Below, one piece after another: positions 34,084-41,516 of a DNA stretch of 64,000 nucleotides. This DNA is from Mycolicibacterium agri (lineage in GTDB: Bacteria > Actinomycetota > Actinomycetes > Mycobacteriales > Mycobacteriaceae), in contig NZ_PDCP01000014.1 in assembly GCF_002553505.1 (NCBI RefSeq), positions 1 to 64,000 on the forward strand. The letters are read 5' to 3'. The translations under genes and the position numbers were made by a program. Numbering within the stretch: the first letter of the stretch is position 1; the number at the start of each line of letters is the position of its first letter. The notes below the pieces were generated by a model. It was not told the origin of the DNA and did no database searches. It saw nothing but the letters and a program-made list of their open reading frames with translations.

Positions 34084-35490
34084 ATGGCGGTACTGACTGC
34101 GCAACACGACGACTTCCCGCGGTGGTATCAAGACGTCTTGACCAAGGCGAAGCTCGCCGAAAACGGCCCGGCTCGCGGCACCATGGTGATCCGCCCGAAC
34201 GGCTACGCCATCTGGGAACGGATGCAGGACGAGCTCGACCGGCGAATCAAGGCCGCAGGCGCACGCAACGCCTACTTCCCGCTGCTCATGCCGATGAGCT
34301 TCTTCGAGCGCGAGGCCGAACACGTCGAAGGCTTCAGCCCCGAACTGGCCGTCGTCACCCACGGCGGCGGCAAGGAACTGACCGAACCGCTGGCCATCCG
34401 GCCGACGAGTGAGACGGTCATCGGGGAGTACATGGCGAAATGGGTGGACAGCTATCGAGACCTGCCGCTGCTGCTCAACCAGTGGGCCAATGTTGTGCGG
34501 TGGGAAACGCGGCCGCGAATCTTTCTGCGCACCACCGAGTTTCTGTGGCAGGAGGGCCACACCGCGCACGCCGGCGAAGACGACGCCCGCGCCTATGCCC
34601 GCCGCATCCTGCATGACGTCTATCAGGATTTCATGCGCAATGTGTTGGCCGTGCCGGTCATCATCGGAGGCAAGACCGTGCGCGAACGGTTCGCCGGCGC
34701 CGTCAACACGATGACGTGCGAGGGCATCATGCGCGACGGCAAGGCCCTGCAGATGGGCACGTCACACGAACTCGGGCAACGCTTCAGCCGCGCCTTCAAC
34801 ATCAGCTATCTCGCCGCCGACGGCACCAGGAAACTGTGCTGGACGACCTCGTGGGGTTCGTCGACCCGGATGCTCGGCGGCCTGATCATGTGCCACGGCG
34901 ACGATTTCGGACTCGTGCTGCCACCGGCCGTTGCGCCGGTTCAGGCGGCTGTCGTTGCGGTCAAGGAAACCGACGGCAGCGTCACCCGCGCCGCGGCGAC
35001 ACTGACCGACGAGCTCGCGGCGCTCGGCGTGCGCGCACAAGCCGATGACGACGTCGAGCAGGGGTTCGGTTGGCGGGCCACCGATTGGGATCTACAGGGC
35101 GTACCGATCCGCGTCGAGATCGGCCCGCGGGACCTGGCCCAGAACACCGCCGTCGTCTATCGGCGCGATACCCGCGAAAAGACCGCTGTCGCGGTTGCTT
35201 CCGTCGCCGATACCGTGCACGGCCTGACGAGCCGCATGCAAGAGGAGATGCTGAACGCGGCAACGGCCCGCCGCGACGCGTTCATCACCGACTGCACGAC
35301 ACTCGACGACGTGCGCGACGTCGCGCGGACCGGCTTCGCACGGGTGCCGTGGGCGACGGTCGGCGTCAGCGGCGAGGAACGGCTGGCCGTCGACGGCCTG
35401 ACCGTGCGGTGCCTGCAGGCCGCGGATGGAACGCTGCCGGACGGAGACGACGACGCGGGCGCGATCGCGTATGTCGCGCGCGCCTACTGA
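34084..35490 (+). CDS. proS: prolyl-tRNA synthetase, archaeal/eukaryal type
   Basis: A 468-residue class II synthetase. It has PNGYAIWERMQ near residue 39, RPTSETVIGEYMAKW near 102, motif 2 RIFLRTTEFLWQEGHTAHA near 143, the motif 3 region TRMLGGLIMCHGDDFGLVLPP near 260, and a C-terminal Tyr (VARAY). This is the short ProRS without the bacterial editing insertion, as in archaea, eukaryotes and some bacteria. M. tuberculosis proS (Rv2845c) is the longer bacterial type. If the genome also has that gene, this copy is extra and probably acquired. It charges tRNA(Pro) with proline. Confidence 0.92.
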   Translation: MAVLTAQHDDFPRWYQDVLTKAKLAENGPARGTMVIRPNGYAIWERMQDELDRRIKAAGARNAYFPLLMPMSFFEREAEHVEGFSPELAVVTHGGGKELTEPLAIRPTSETVIGEYMAKWVDSYRDLPLLLNQWANVVRWETRPRIFLRTTEFLWQEGHTAHAGEDDARAYARRILHDVYQDFMRNVLAVPVIIGGKTVRERFAGAVNTMTCEGIMRDGKALQMGTSHELGQRFSRAFNISYLAADGTRKLCWTTSWGSSTRMLGGLIMCHGDDFGLVLPPAVAPVQAAVVAVKETDGSVTRAAATLTDELAALGVRAQADDDVEQGFGWRATDWDLQGVPIRVEIGPRDLAQNTAVVYRRDTREKTAVAVASVADTVHGLTSRMQEEMLNAATARRDAFITDCTTLDDVRDVARTGFARVPWATVGVSGEERLAVDGLTVRCLQAADGTLPDGDDDAGAIAYVARAY

Positions 35491-35491
35491 G

Positions 35492-35812
35492 TCAGGCCTG
35501 CACCGCCTCGAGCGTTCCGTCGACGACCAGGGTGCGGAGGCCTTTGCGGTCAAGCTTGCCGCTCGGCAGCGTGGGGATCTGCGCACTGGTCACCAGCACC
35601 CATCGCGTCGGAACCTTGTACGTCGACAACTCTTTTCGCGTACGCGCCGATAGCGACTCTGCGTCGACGCCGTCGGCGGCGGGCACAACTACCGCGCAGA
35701 CCTCCTCGCCGCGCACCGGATCGTCTACTCCGACGACAACGCACTGCACTACCTCATCGAATCGCTCGATCACGCTCTCGACCTCGAGCGGCGAGACGTT
35801 CGCGCCTGCGGC
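35492..35812 (-). pseudogene. C-terminal remnant of an AMP-dependent acyl-CoA synthetase
   Basis: About 105 codons that match only the C-terminal cap of acyl-CoA/AMP ligases: GANVSPLEVESVIERFDE (the usual GENVSPLEVE block), VVGVDDPVRGEEVCAVVV, and the catalytic-Lys motif PSGKLDRKG near the end. The whole ATP-binding N-terminal domain is missing. Upstream in this frame a TAG lies at 35815-35813, directly at the junction with the island genes. A GTG at 35773 could start a 93-residue product, but it would be inactive as a ligase. Confidence 0.8.
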
Positions 35813-35902
35813 CTATGCCATGCCGCCAAAAGCCGTCGCACCACTAATGATCGCCGCGAAAGACAACACCAGACTGACCCAGGTGACGACCGTTAGAGAC
35901 AT
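35813..35902 (-). CDS. 29-residue hydrophobic ORF overlapping the transporter stop
   Basis: ATG 35902 opens a 29-residue frame (MSLTVVTWVSLVLSFAAIIS, then GATAFGGMA) that is one membrane helix. It has GGAAG 6 bases upstream and overlaps the end of the MFS gene by 10 bases, as a coupled downstream gene would. It ends at TAG exactly where the acyl-CoA synthetase remnant begins. It is either a tiny membrane protein or the N-terminus of a longer gene cut at the island junction; I favour the latter. Confidence 0.45.
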   Translation of the reverse strand: MSLTVVTWVSLVLSFAAIISGATAFGGMA

Positions 35903-37305
35903 CGCGGACTTCCTTCATCGTCATTTCTCAGATCGGCGCCGGGTGGTACTGGCAGCGACCGCGCCGACGCGAGGAGGCGGTCGCTGTACGAAGGCTCGCC
36001 AATGGACTCCTGCACATCGCTGCGGAACGTCTCCGGTGCCAGTGCGCCGGCGAGCGTACTTACCAGACAGATCGCGATTGCGAACACCGCGATGGCCCAG
36101 AATCGCCCATCCGCGAGAATGAGAAGTGCTGCACCAATCACGGGAGTAAACCCGCCACCAATTGCGCCTCCGAGTTGGTAGGCCATCGAAACACCGCTGT
36201 AGCGCACGTTGGTGGTGAACAGTTCGGTCCACCAAGCCGCGAGGGGCGCATACATCGCCGCCCAGCCCAGCCCGAGGCCCAGCGCGAGTGCCAGCCAGAT
36301 CAGTGCCGGTGATCTAGTCTCGATGAGCAAGAACGCAGGAACGATCAGCACGGCCGAGGCGACTGTCCCCGTCAGGTACACCGCTTTGCGGCCGATCGTA
36401 TCGCTGAGCCGACCAAACCCCACGGTCGTTGGGTGCATGATTACTGCGGAGATCACCACTCCGGTGATCGCGATCGAGCGTGGGACGTCGAGGTGGTCGG
36501 CCAAGTAACCCAGGATATATACGGAGTAGAGGTTGTACATGCAGGCTTCGGCCAGCCGATGCCCGATGGACAGTATTGTCGCGCGCCGTTGCGTGCGTAG
36601 TAGGCTGACCAGCGGTACGCGCTCCTGCGCTCCCTCCTGCCGAACTCTCTGGAAGGCGGGAGATTCCGAGATCGCCATCCTGATGAACAGGCCGACCAGC
36701 AGCAAGACAAAGCTGGCCAGGAATGGTACGCGCCAACCCCAGGCCATGAATGCCTCGTCGGACGTCAGCGAAGAGACCGCGGAGAACACTCCGGCGGCCA
36801 GTAGCAAGCCGCTTGCGACACCGAGTTGGGTGAAGCTGCCGAAGAAGCCCCTTCTGCGTCGAGGCGAGAATTCCACGGTGATGAGCACAGCTCCGCCGTA
36901 CTCACCGCCGATACCGATGCCTTGCAGCAGGCGGCATACCATGAGCAGAATCGAGGCCAGCGGTCCCACTTGTTCGTAGGTGGGGAGCAAGCCAACCGCA
37001 ACGGTGGCCAGTGCCATGATCATCAAAGTCAGCACCAGCATCTTCTTGCGGCCGATCCGGTCGCCAAAGTGGGCGATCACCATCCCGCCGATGGGGCGCG
37101 CGAGGTAGCCCACGCCAAGTGACCCCAGAGAGAGAATGGTTCCCAGGCTGGGATCGCTTGCAGGGAAGAATAATTGGTTGAATATAACGGCAGCGGCGGT
37201 ACCGTAGAGGAAGAAGTCGTACCACTCGATAGTGGCTCCTACATAGCTTGACAGTGCGACCAGTTTGATCGGCGATCGGTCATCTACAGATTTTGAACTC
37301 TGCAT
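35893..37305 (-). CDS. MFS transporter, metabolite:H+ symporter (MHS) family
   Basis: A 470-residue transporter with twelve predicted helices, the GDRIGRKK loop near residue 82 and a GGEYGGAVL block near 133, both typical of MHS-type symporters (ShiA/KgtP/ProP style). It probably imports an organic acid or similar solute with protons. It is the last full gene of a minus-strand set led by a GntR regulator and containing a split ThDP enzyme and a dehydrogenase, so it most likely takes up their substrate. Confidence 0.85.
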   Translation of the reverse strand: MQSSKSVDDRSPIKLVALSSYVGATIEWYDFFLYGTAAAVIFNQLFFPASDPSLGTILSLGSLGVGYLARPIGGMVIAHFGDRIGRKKMLVLTLMIMALATVAVGLLPTYEQVGPLASILLMVCRLLQGIGIGGEYGGAVLITVEFSPRRRRGFFGSFTQLGVASGLLLAAGVFSAVSSLTSDEAFMAWGWRVPFLASFVLLLVGLFIRMAISESPAFQRVRQEGAQERVPLVSLLRTQRRATILSIGHRLAEACMYNLYSVYILGYLADHLDVPRSIAITGVVISAVIMHPTTVGFGRLSDTIGRKAVYLTGTVASAVLIVPAFLLIETRSPALIWLALALGLGLGWAAMYAPLAAWWTELFTTNVRYSGVSMAYQLGGAIGGGFTPVIGAALLILADGRFWAIAVFAIAICLVSTLAGALAPETFRSDVQESIGEPSYSDRLLASARSLPVPPGADLRNDDEGSPRCL

Positions 37306-37338
37306 TTTCTCAACCTTTTTCCGATGCGGGCCGGACGG

Positions 37339-37947
37339 CTAGGTCGATGTCCCGGCGAGCGCGGCCTGGAGTCGCCTGACTTCCTCGCCCATTCGCGTGT
37401 ACTGGTTGTCGGGGAAGGGCGGCGGCGAGTTCTGCGCGGACCATGGGGCGCTGGTGTCGGGTTCGATGCGTAGGTGCACAAAGGCCGGGGCTGGGCCGGT
37501 CAGGATGCTCGGCATCTGCGCCCGCAGGCCCTCTTTGGTGTCGACGGTATAGGTCGCCGCGTATCCGGCAGCTACGGCGAGGGCGCCAAAATCGGTGCGG
37601 CCCGCAGCCGGCACCTTGAGGTTCCCGCCACCTTCGAACCACACTCCATTGTCGAATACGAAGTGCACGAAGTTCGTCGGTGCGGCGTTGGCCACAGTTG
37701 CTAGGGAACCGAGCTGCATAAGCAAGCTGCCGTCGCCGTCAAGGACTAGCACAGTGCGTGTCGGTTGTGCGAGCGCGAGGCCCAGGCCCAGCGCGGATGC
37801 CGCGCCCATCATGGGAACGGAACTGACGTTGAGCGGGCTCGGCGATGCGGGGTGAAAAAGCTTCATTGAAGTCATCGTCGACACCGAGATGGCGTCGGAA
37901 TCACGGAATTCGGCAATGATGTTCACTGCCTGAGCACTTGTGAGCAC
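37339..37947 (-). CDS. ThDP-dependent decarboxylase, PP-domain subunit (ComE-like)
   Basis: A 202-residue subunit holding only the pyrophosphate-binding domain of a thiamine-diphosphate enzyme. The cofactor motif is exact: GDG at 71-73, 26 residues, then Asn100. The N-terminal MGAASALGLGLALAQP is also typical. Such half-size proteins pair with a PYR subunit, as in sulfopyruvate decarboxylase ComDE or phosphonopyruvate decarboxylase. The PYR partner is the next gene upstream, 27 bases away. GTG 37947 follows AAAGGA. Confidence 0.83.
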   Translation of the reverse strand: MLTSAQAVNIIAEFRDSDAISVSTMTSMKLFHPASPSPLNVSSVPMMGAASALGLGLALAQPTRTVLVLDGDGSLLMQLGSLATVANAAPTNFVHFVFDNGVWFEGGGNLKVPAAGRTDFGALAVAAGYAATYTVDTKEGLRAQMPSILTGPAPAFVHLRIEPDTSAPWSAQNSPPPFPDNQYTRMGEEVRRLQAALAGTST

Positions 37948-37974
37948 TGTGGGGTCCTTTCGGGAAGGTTCGAG

Positions 37975-38523
37975 TCACGTCCAGGCGGTCGGTACGCCAA
38001 TGACGAGTGCAGTAGGCCAGCTCTTTTCGCGCGACGTCTCGTAGGCGCGGCGCACATTACCGATGTCGCTGGGCCGCTCCAGGCGGAAGATGGGGATCTC
38101 CAGCGTGTCGAGGAGAGGTTCGAGCATCCGTACGATGCGCCGCTGCGACTTGGCGGGATCGTGACCGAAATTGGACTCCTCCCTGCCGAATTGACCGATC
38201 ATCATGAAGATTGGCAGTCCACAGTCGAGTCCGATCGCGCGCAGGTTATTTACACACGCGTACAAGCCTTGGTTCTGGATGATGACGACGGGGTTTGCGC
38301 CACCCAAATGCAGTGCCGCAGCGATGACCACGGCCTCGTCCTCGGTCGAGGTGGGGATGACGTCGACGCTGGGCAAGTAACCCTCGCGCAGCTTCGCGTG
38401 TACCGACATCTGGACGAAATCAGGGACGGTCACTACATGGGTGATGTTGCACGCCGCCAACTCATCGAGGATGTGGTCTGCGCGGACTGCGAGGGGGTGG
38501 CCCACCGGAATGGTTTCAGTCAC
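37975..38523 (-). CDS. ThDP-dependent decarboxylase, PYR-domain subunit (ComD-like)
   Basis: A 182-residue subunit with the PYR domain of ThDP enzymes. DHILDELAACNITHVVTVPD opens the fold, TEDEAVVIAA at 60-69 carries the cofactor-activating Glu, and IIQNQGLYACVNNL near 81 is typical of the ComD/phosphonopyruvate decarboxylase group. With the downstream PP subunit it should form one active enzyme that decarboxylates a 2-oxo acid. Start GTG 38523 has GGAG upstream. The substrate is discussed under the findings. Confidence 0.82.
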   Translation of the reverse strand: MTETIPVGHPLAVRADHILDELAACNITHVVTVPDFVQMSVHAKLREGYLPSVDVIPTSTEDEAVVIAAALHLGGANPVVIIQNQGLYACVNNLRAIGLDCGLPIFMMIGQFGREESNFGHDPAKSQRRIVRMLEPLLDTLEIPIFRLERPSDIGNVRRAYETSREKSWPTALVIGVPTAWT

Positions 38524-38551
38524 TGGTGCACTCCGTTCAAGGCTGCGGTGG

Positions 38552-39478
38552 TCACTTGTTGGCGGTCAGCAGAGTTCCAGATGTCTGTTCGGCGACCTTC
38601 GCCAGCGCGCCCCAGTCTTCGCTGCCGAAACCGGACTGTTGGGCCTGCACGTAGCGCTGGTAAGCCTGGCTGATCGTCGGCAAAGGAACGCGCCGGGCCG
38701 CAGCCATGTCGAGGCCGATACGCATGTCTTTGGTCGCGAGGTCGACGCTGAAGCCGGGGGTGAAGTCGCGCTGGGCGACCTTCTTCGGATAGGTGTTGCG
38801 CAGGTGCCAGTTGTCCGCGCCGGTAGCCGACAGTGCCTTGATCATTAGATCCAGCGGCGCTCCGGCGGCGGCGCCAAGGGCGAGGGCCTGGCCGACGACG
38901 TCGGCAATGGTGGACGACACCAGGTTGTTGACGATCTTGATGGTCGACGCCAGCCCGAGCGCACCACAGAAGACGACCTCAGTCGAGATGTGTTCCAGCA
39001 GGGGGCGTACGGCCGCAAGAGTGCTCTCGTCTCCGGCGGCCAGCAACGACAGGTCGCCTGCCTCTGCTGCGGCCGAACTCTTGCCCATCGGCAGGTCGAG
39101 CAGCGAGCAACCACGCTCCGCAAGTCGCTTCCCGAGCGCGATGACCGCGTCAGGACCGATGGTGCCGAGGTTGACCACGGTCTTGCCTTTGTCGAGCAAT
39201 CCAGGGGTGGCAGCGAGACCGTCGGGCCCGAACAGCGCGTCCTCGGTGATAGCAGGGCTGGGCAGCAGCACGAAGACGGTCTGCACGCTGGTGGGAAGTT
39301 CGCGCGGCAATCCGACTGCGCGGCCGTGCTTCTCGGTGAAGCCAGCGCGCCGCGCCGAATCGGGGTCGCAGCCGATGACGCCGCCTGCGGCGGTTGCGAG
39401 ATTGCGGGCGACGGGACCGCCCATGGCCCCCAGGCCGATGACGGCGATGGTCTCCGTGGGAGATGTGTCTGCGGACAT
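38552..39478 (-). CDS. beta-hydroxyacid dehydrogenase, YihU-like
   Basis: A 308-residue NAD(P)-dependent dehydrogenase of the 3-hydroxyisobutyrate family. Cofactor loop IGLGAMGGPVARN is at 14-26, the substrate loop DLPMGKSSAAAEAG at 128-141, and the catalytic Lys in KIVNNL is Lys181 with Asn185. The substrate loop resembles that of E. coli sulfolactaldehyde reductase YihU (VPVGRTSANAITG) more than the usual DAPVSGG. It probably reduces an aldehyde or oxidises a hydroxy acid linked to the ThDP enzyme. ATG 39478 follows AAGGAG. It is second in the GntR-led set. Confidence 0.85.
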   Translation of the reverse strand: MSADTSPTETIAVIGLGAMGGPVARNLATAAGGVIGCDPDSARRAGFTEKHGRAVGLPRELPTSVQTVFVLLPSPAITEDALFGPDGLAATPGLLDKGKTVVNLGTIGPDAVIALGKRLAERGCSLLDLPMGKSSAAAEAGDLSLLAAGDESTLAAVRPLLEHISTEVVFCGALGLASTIKIVNNLVSSTIADVVGQALALGAAAGAPLDLMIKALSATGADNWHLRNTYPKKVAQRDFTPGFSVDLATKDMRIGLDMAAARRVPLPTISQAYQRYVQAQQSGFGSEDWGALAKVAEQTSGTLLTANK

Positions 39479-39609
39479 ATGTTCTCCTTCAATTTGTTAG
39501 CCAAACTCTTTTCTGGAGATGCGTACCGTGGGCACGGTCGAGCACCGGCGTGCTCGACACGTCGAGAAGCGATGATGCCGGTGCGTCGTGTCTTTGAACG
39601 CACTCCTGG

Positions 39610-40404
39610 CTACGTTCGACTGTTGAAGTTCATGACCGAAGCAAGACGAGAGGCGCTGGCGCTGAGGCGAATACGATGCAGTTCGGGCACCAGGTAATAG
39701 CGCCCGCACTCGATGATCTCGCCGGCGCGGTCGGTGGTGGTGCGGTCGAGCACGAGCAGCGAACTGGACGGAGCGACGCCGAGATGGCCTGCGACGTCGT
39801 CGGCGGCATCGCACGCCGTGAACGTGAAGTCAGCGGCGTGCGGAATGATGCCGAGGTCATGCTGGAGCAACTTGTATATGGGTGTGGTGGCCACGCGGTC
39901 TTGGTCGAGGCGACGGCCGATGTCGATAGGAAGCGTGCAGTCAAATAATGCATGCGCACGACCATCGATTCGATGCAGCCAACGGAAACCAAAGCCAGGT
40001 AGGTCAGGTCCACCTATCGCGGAGGGAACAGCCCAACCTGTGCGCCAGCCAATGTCGAGCAGTTCGGTGGAGCGTTCACCCGCAGTGGCCAGCGACTCCA
40101 CGAACGGGCCGAACTCGCCCATTGACTGAGTAACGCGATGCGCAGCGACGAATGTCCCGCGCCCGTGCTGGACATCGAGCACGCCCTCCTCTGCGAGCGC
40201 CTTGATAGCGCGCCGCACCGTGGTGCGGGACACATCGAACCGCGCGACCAGATCCGCTTCGGACGGCAGGCGTTCGCCCGTGCCCAATTCGGTGGCCAGG
40301 TTGCGCAACCGCTCAGCAACCTGCATGTGCAATGGCTGCGAGGCGTCGGCTCGGATGTCGAATCGATCACTTTGGCTAGTAGATGTGATCTGCACGTCAT
40401 TCAT
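39610..40404 (-). CDS. GntR-family (HutC/UTRA) regulator of the island operon
   Basis: A 264-residue regulator with a GntR winged helix (MQVAERLRNLATELGTGERL, PSEADLVARFDVSRTTVRRAI) followed by a UTRA-type ligand domain (LDIGWRTGWAVPS, FDCTLPIDIG, LLVLDRTTTDRAGEIIECGRYYLVP). HutC-subfamily regulators sense the substrate or an intermediate of the pathway they control. It is the first gene of the minus-strand set that runs to 35813. A 14-bp perfect palindrome lies 18 bases before its start codon. Confidence 0.87.
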   Translation of the reverse strand: MNDVQITSTSQSDRFDIRADASQPLHMQVAERLRNLATELGTGERLPSEADLVARFDVSRTTVRRAIKALAEEGVLDVQHGRGTFVAAHRVTQSMGEFGPFVESLATAGERSTELLDIGWRTGWAVPSAIGGPDLPGFGFRWLHRIDGRAHALFDCTLPIDIGRRLDQDRVATTPIYKLLQHDLGIIPHAADFTFTACDAADDVAGHLGVAPSSSLLVLDRTTTDRAGEIIECGRYYLVPELHRIRLSASASRLASVMNFNSRT

Positions 40405-40422
40405 ACCGGTCGACAGTAAGAG

Positions 40423-40436
40423 ACGTCTGCAGACGT
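40423..40436. promoter_or_regulatory. palindromic operator upstream of the GntR/HutC gene
   Basis: ACGTCTGCAGACGT is a perfect 14-bp palindrome located 18 bases before the GntR start at 40404. It has the GTCTnnAGAC shape seen with GntR regulators. I expect the regulator to bind here and control itself and the genes downstream. Confidence 0.6.
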
Positions 40437-41516
40437 GTCAATGGGTTGGCAGGATATGACTAGATACGTGTGGTGGTGTCGTGCTTCTTTCCACGCCGTC
40501 CTCCGGAGGGTGCACGGCGGCGTCCGTGGAGCGTCCCGACCCGTCTCGCGATTACGCCACTGTGGCGAAACATCCTGAGAGTGAGGCCGGCCGTGACGTC
40601 GGGGCATATAGAGGTAGCTGCGGAACACACGCAGAGCACATCACCGGTGCACGCGCAATCAGGAGTGTGCGCGTTCGGGCGTGACAATCCAACCTCGGGC
40701 AGCCGCCTGGCCTATACGCTGTGCACTCCGAGGAGTCGTGCGGTGCTGGATACTAACGACGACCCCCATGGGCGGAGTTGGCTGCGGGCCGCGAAGTGTA
40801 GAAGTTTCGTGCATCACCACGTTAATTCGTCATAGTGACGAATTAACGTGGTTCGTTACGACGGTTTCGGCGGGGTGGACTCCATCTTGGTCTCTCGCGC
40901 CGTTGACGATTCTCGCCCGGCCCAATGGTTTTCGGCCTGATTCGCATTTGGCCGCTACTGACTAGATGAGACGCGAAGACTTCCGGACGGGTGCCTATAC
41001 AGATCTCGGTTACAGTGACCAAACTGGTGACAACAGCCGGAGCACGACGAGCAACCGGGCACCGACACAACTACGCTTATTTGGACCAATTGCGATGTGG
41101 CACAAGGCATTTTGTCGTAATTGCGGGTTTATCAAGCGGCCAGAGCACTGACGGCTCACGCGCGGAAAGTTGGCAAACTCGGTCACCTGGTGCGCGACCG
41201 CCGACCACCCCCGATCGCCTCCCTGCCGTCGGCCGAGCACCATCGCCTCGGACACGGCGGTGTACCGCGCCAGGGCACAGAGATTAGGTACGCGTCGCGA
41301 TCGCGGCGTACATCGCGGTCTGCGCGGCGACCCGGGGACACGTGCATCGCAGCTGTCACGCACCTCCCACGACGAACCGAAGTCGTGGACGCTGCGCCGC
41401 GGCAGGGCGGGTACGGTGGGCCGAGACTCACTCACAACGCGATCTTCTCCAAGCGGTGATCATGGTTACAACGCGGGGTTAGTGAAACTGAAGGTTACAG
41501 TAATTATTCTGTTCCT
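40437..41516. other. 1.1-kb region without a supportable gene
   Basis: Both strands hold only short frames with unlikely composition and no ribosome site. What it does contain: a 35-bp perfect inverted repeat at 40817-40851; GGTTACAGT at 41008-41016, repeated at 41494-41502 directly before the next gene; and the promoter of that gene. The TTACAGTAA palindrome at 41495-41503, with the AT-rich TAATTA beside it, is 14 bases before ATG 41517 and may be an operator/-10 region. The stretch looks like eroded DNA at the edge of the island. Confidence 0.55.
40817..40851. repeat. 35-bp perfect inverted repeat
   Basis: Two perfectly complementary 16-base arms (CCACGTTAATTCGTCA and its complement) flank a 3-base TAG centre. 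There is no gene on either side. No T-run follows, so it is not a classical terminator. It may be an operator left from a lost gene, an attachment or transposon-end remnant, or a cruciform-forming site. Confidence 0.8.

Noticed and set aside
37339..38523. Acetolactate synthase or transketolase for the split ThDP enzyme
   Set aside because: Subunits of about 180 and 200 residues carry only PYR and PP domains, without the FAD/central domain of acetolactate synthase or the transketolase C-terminal domain.
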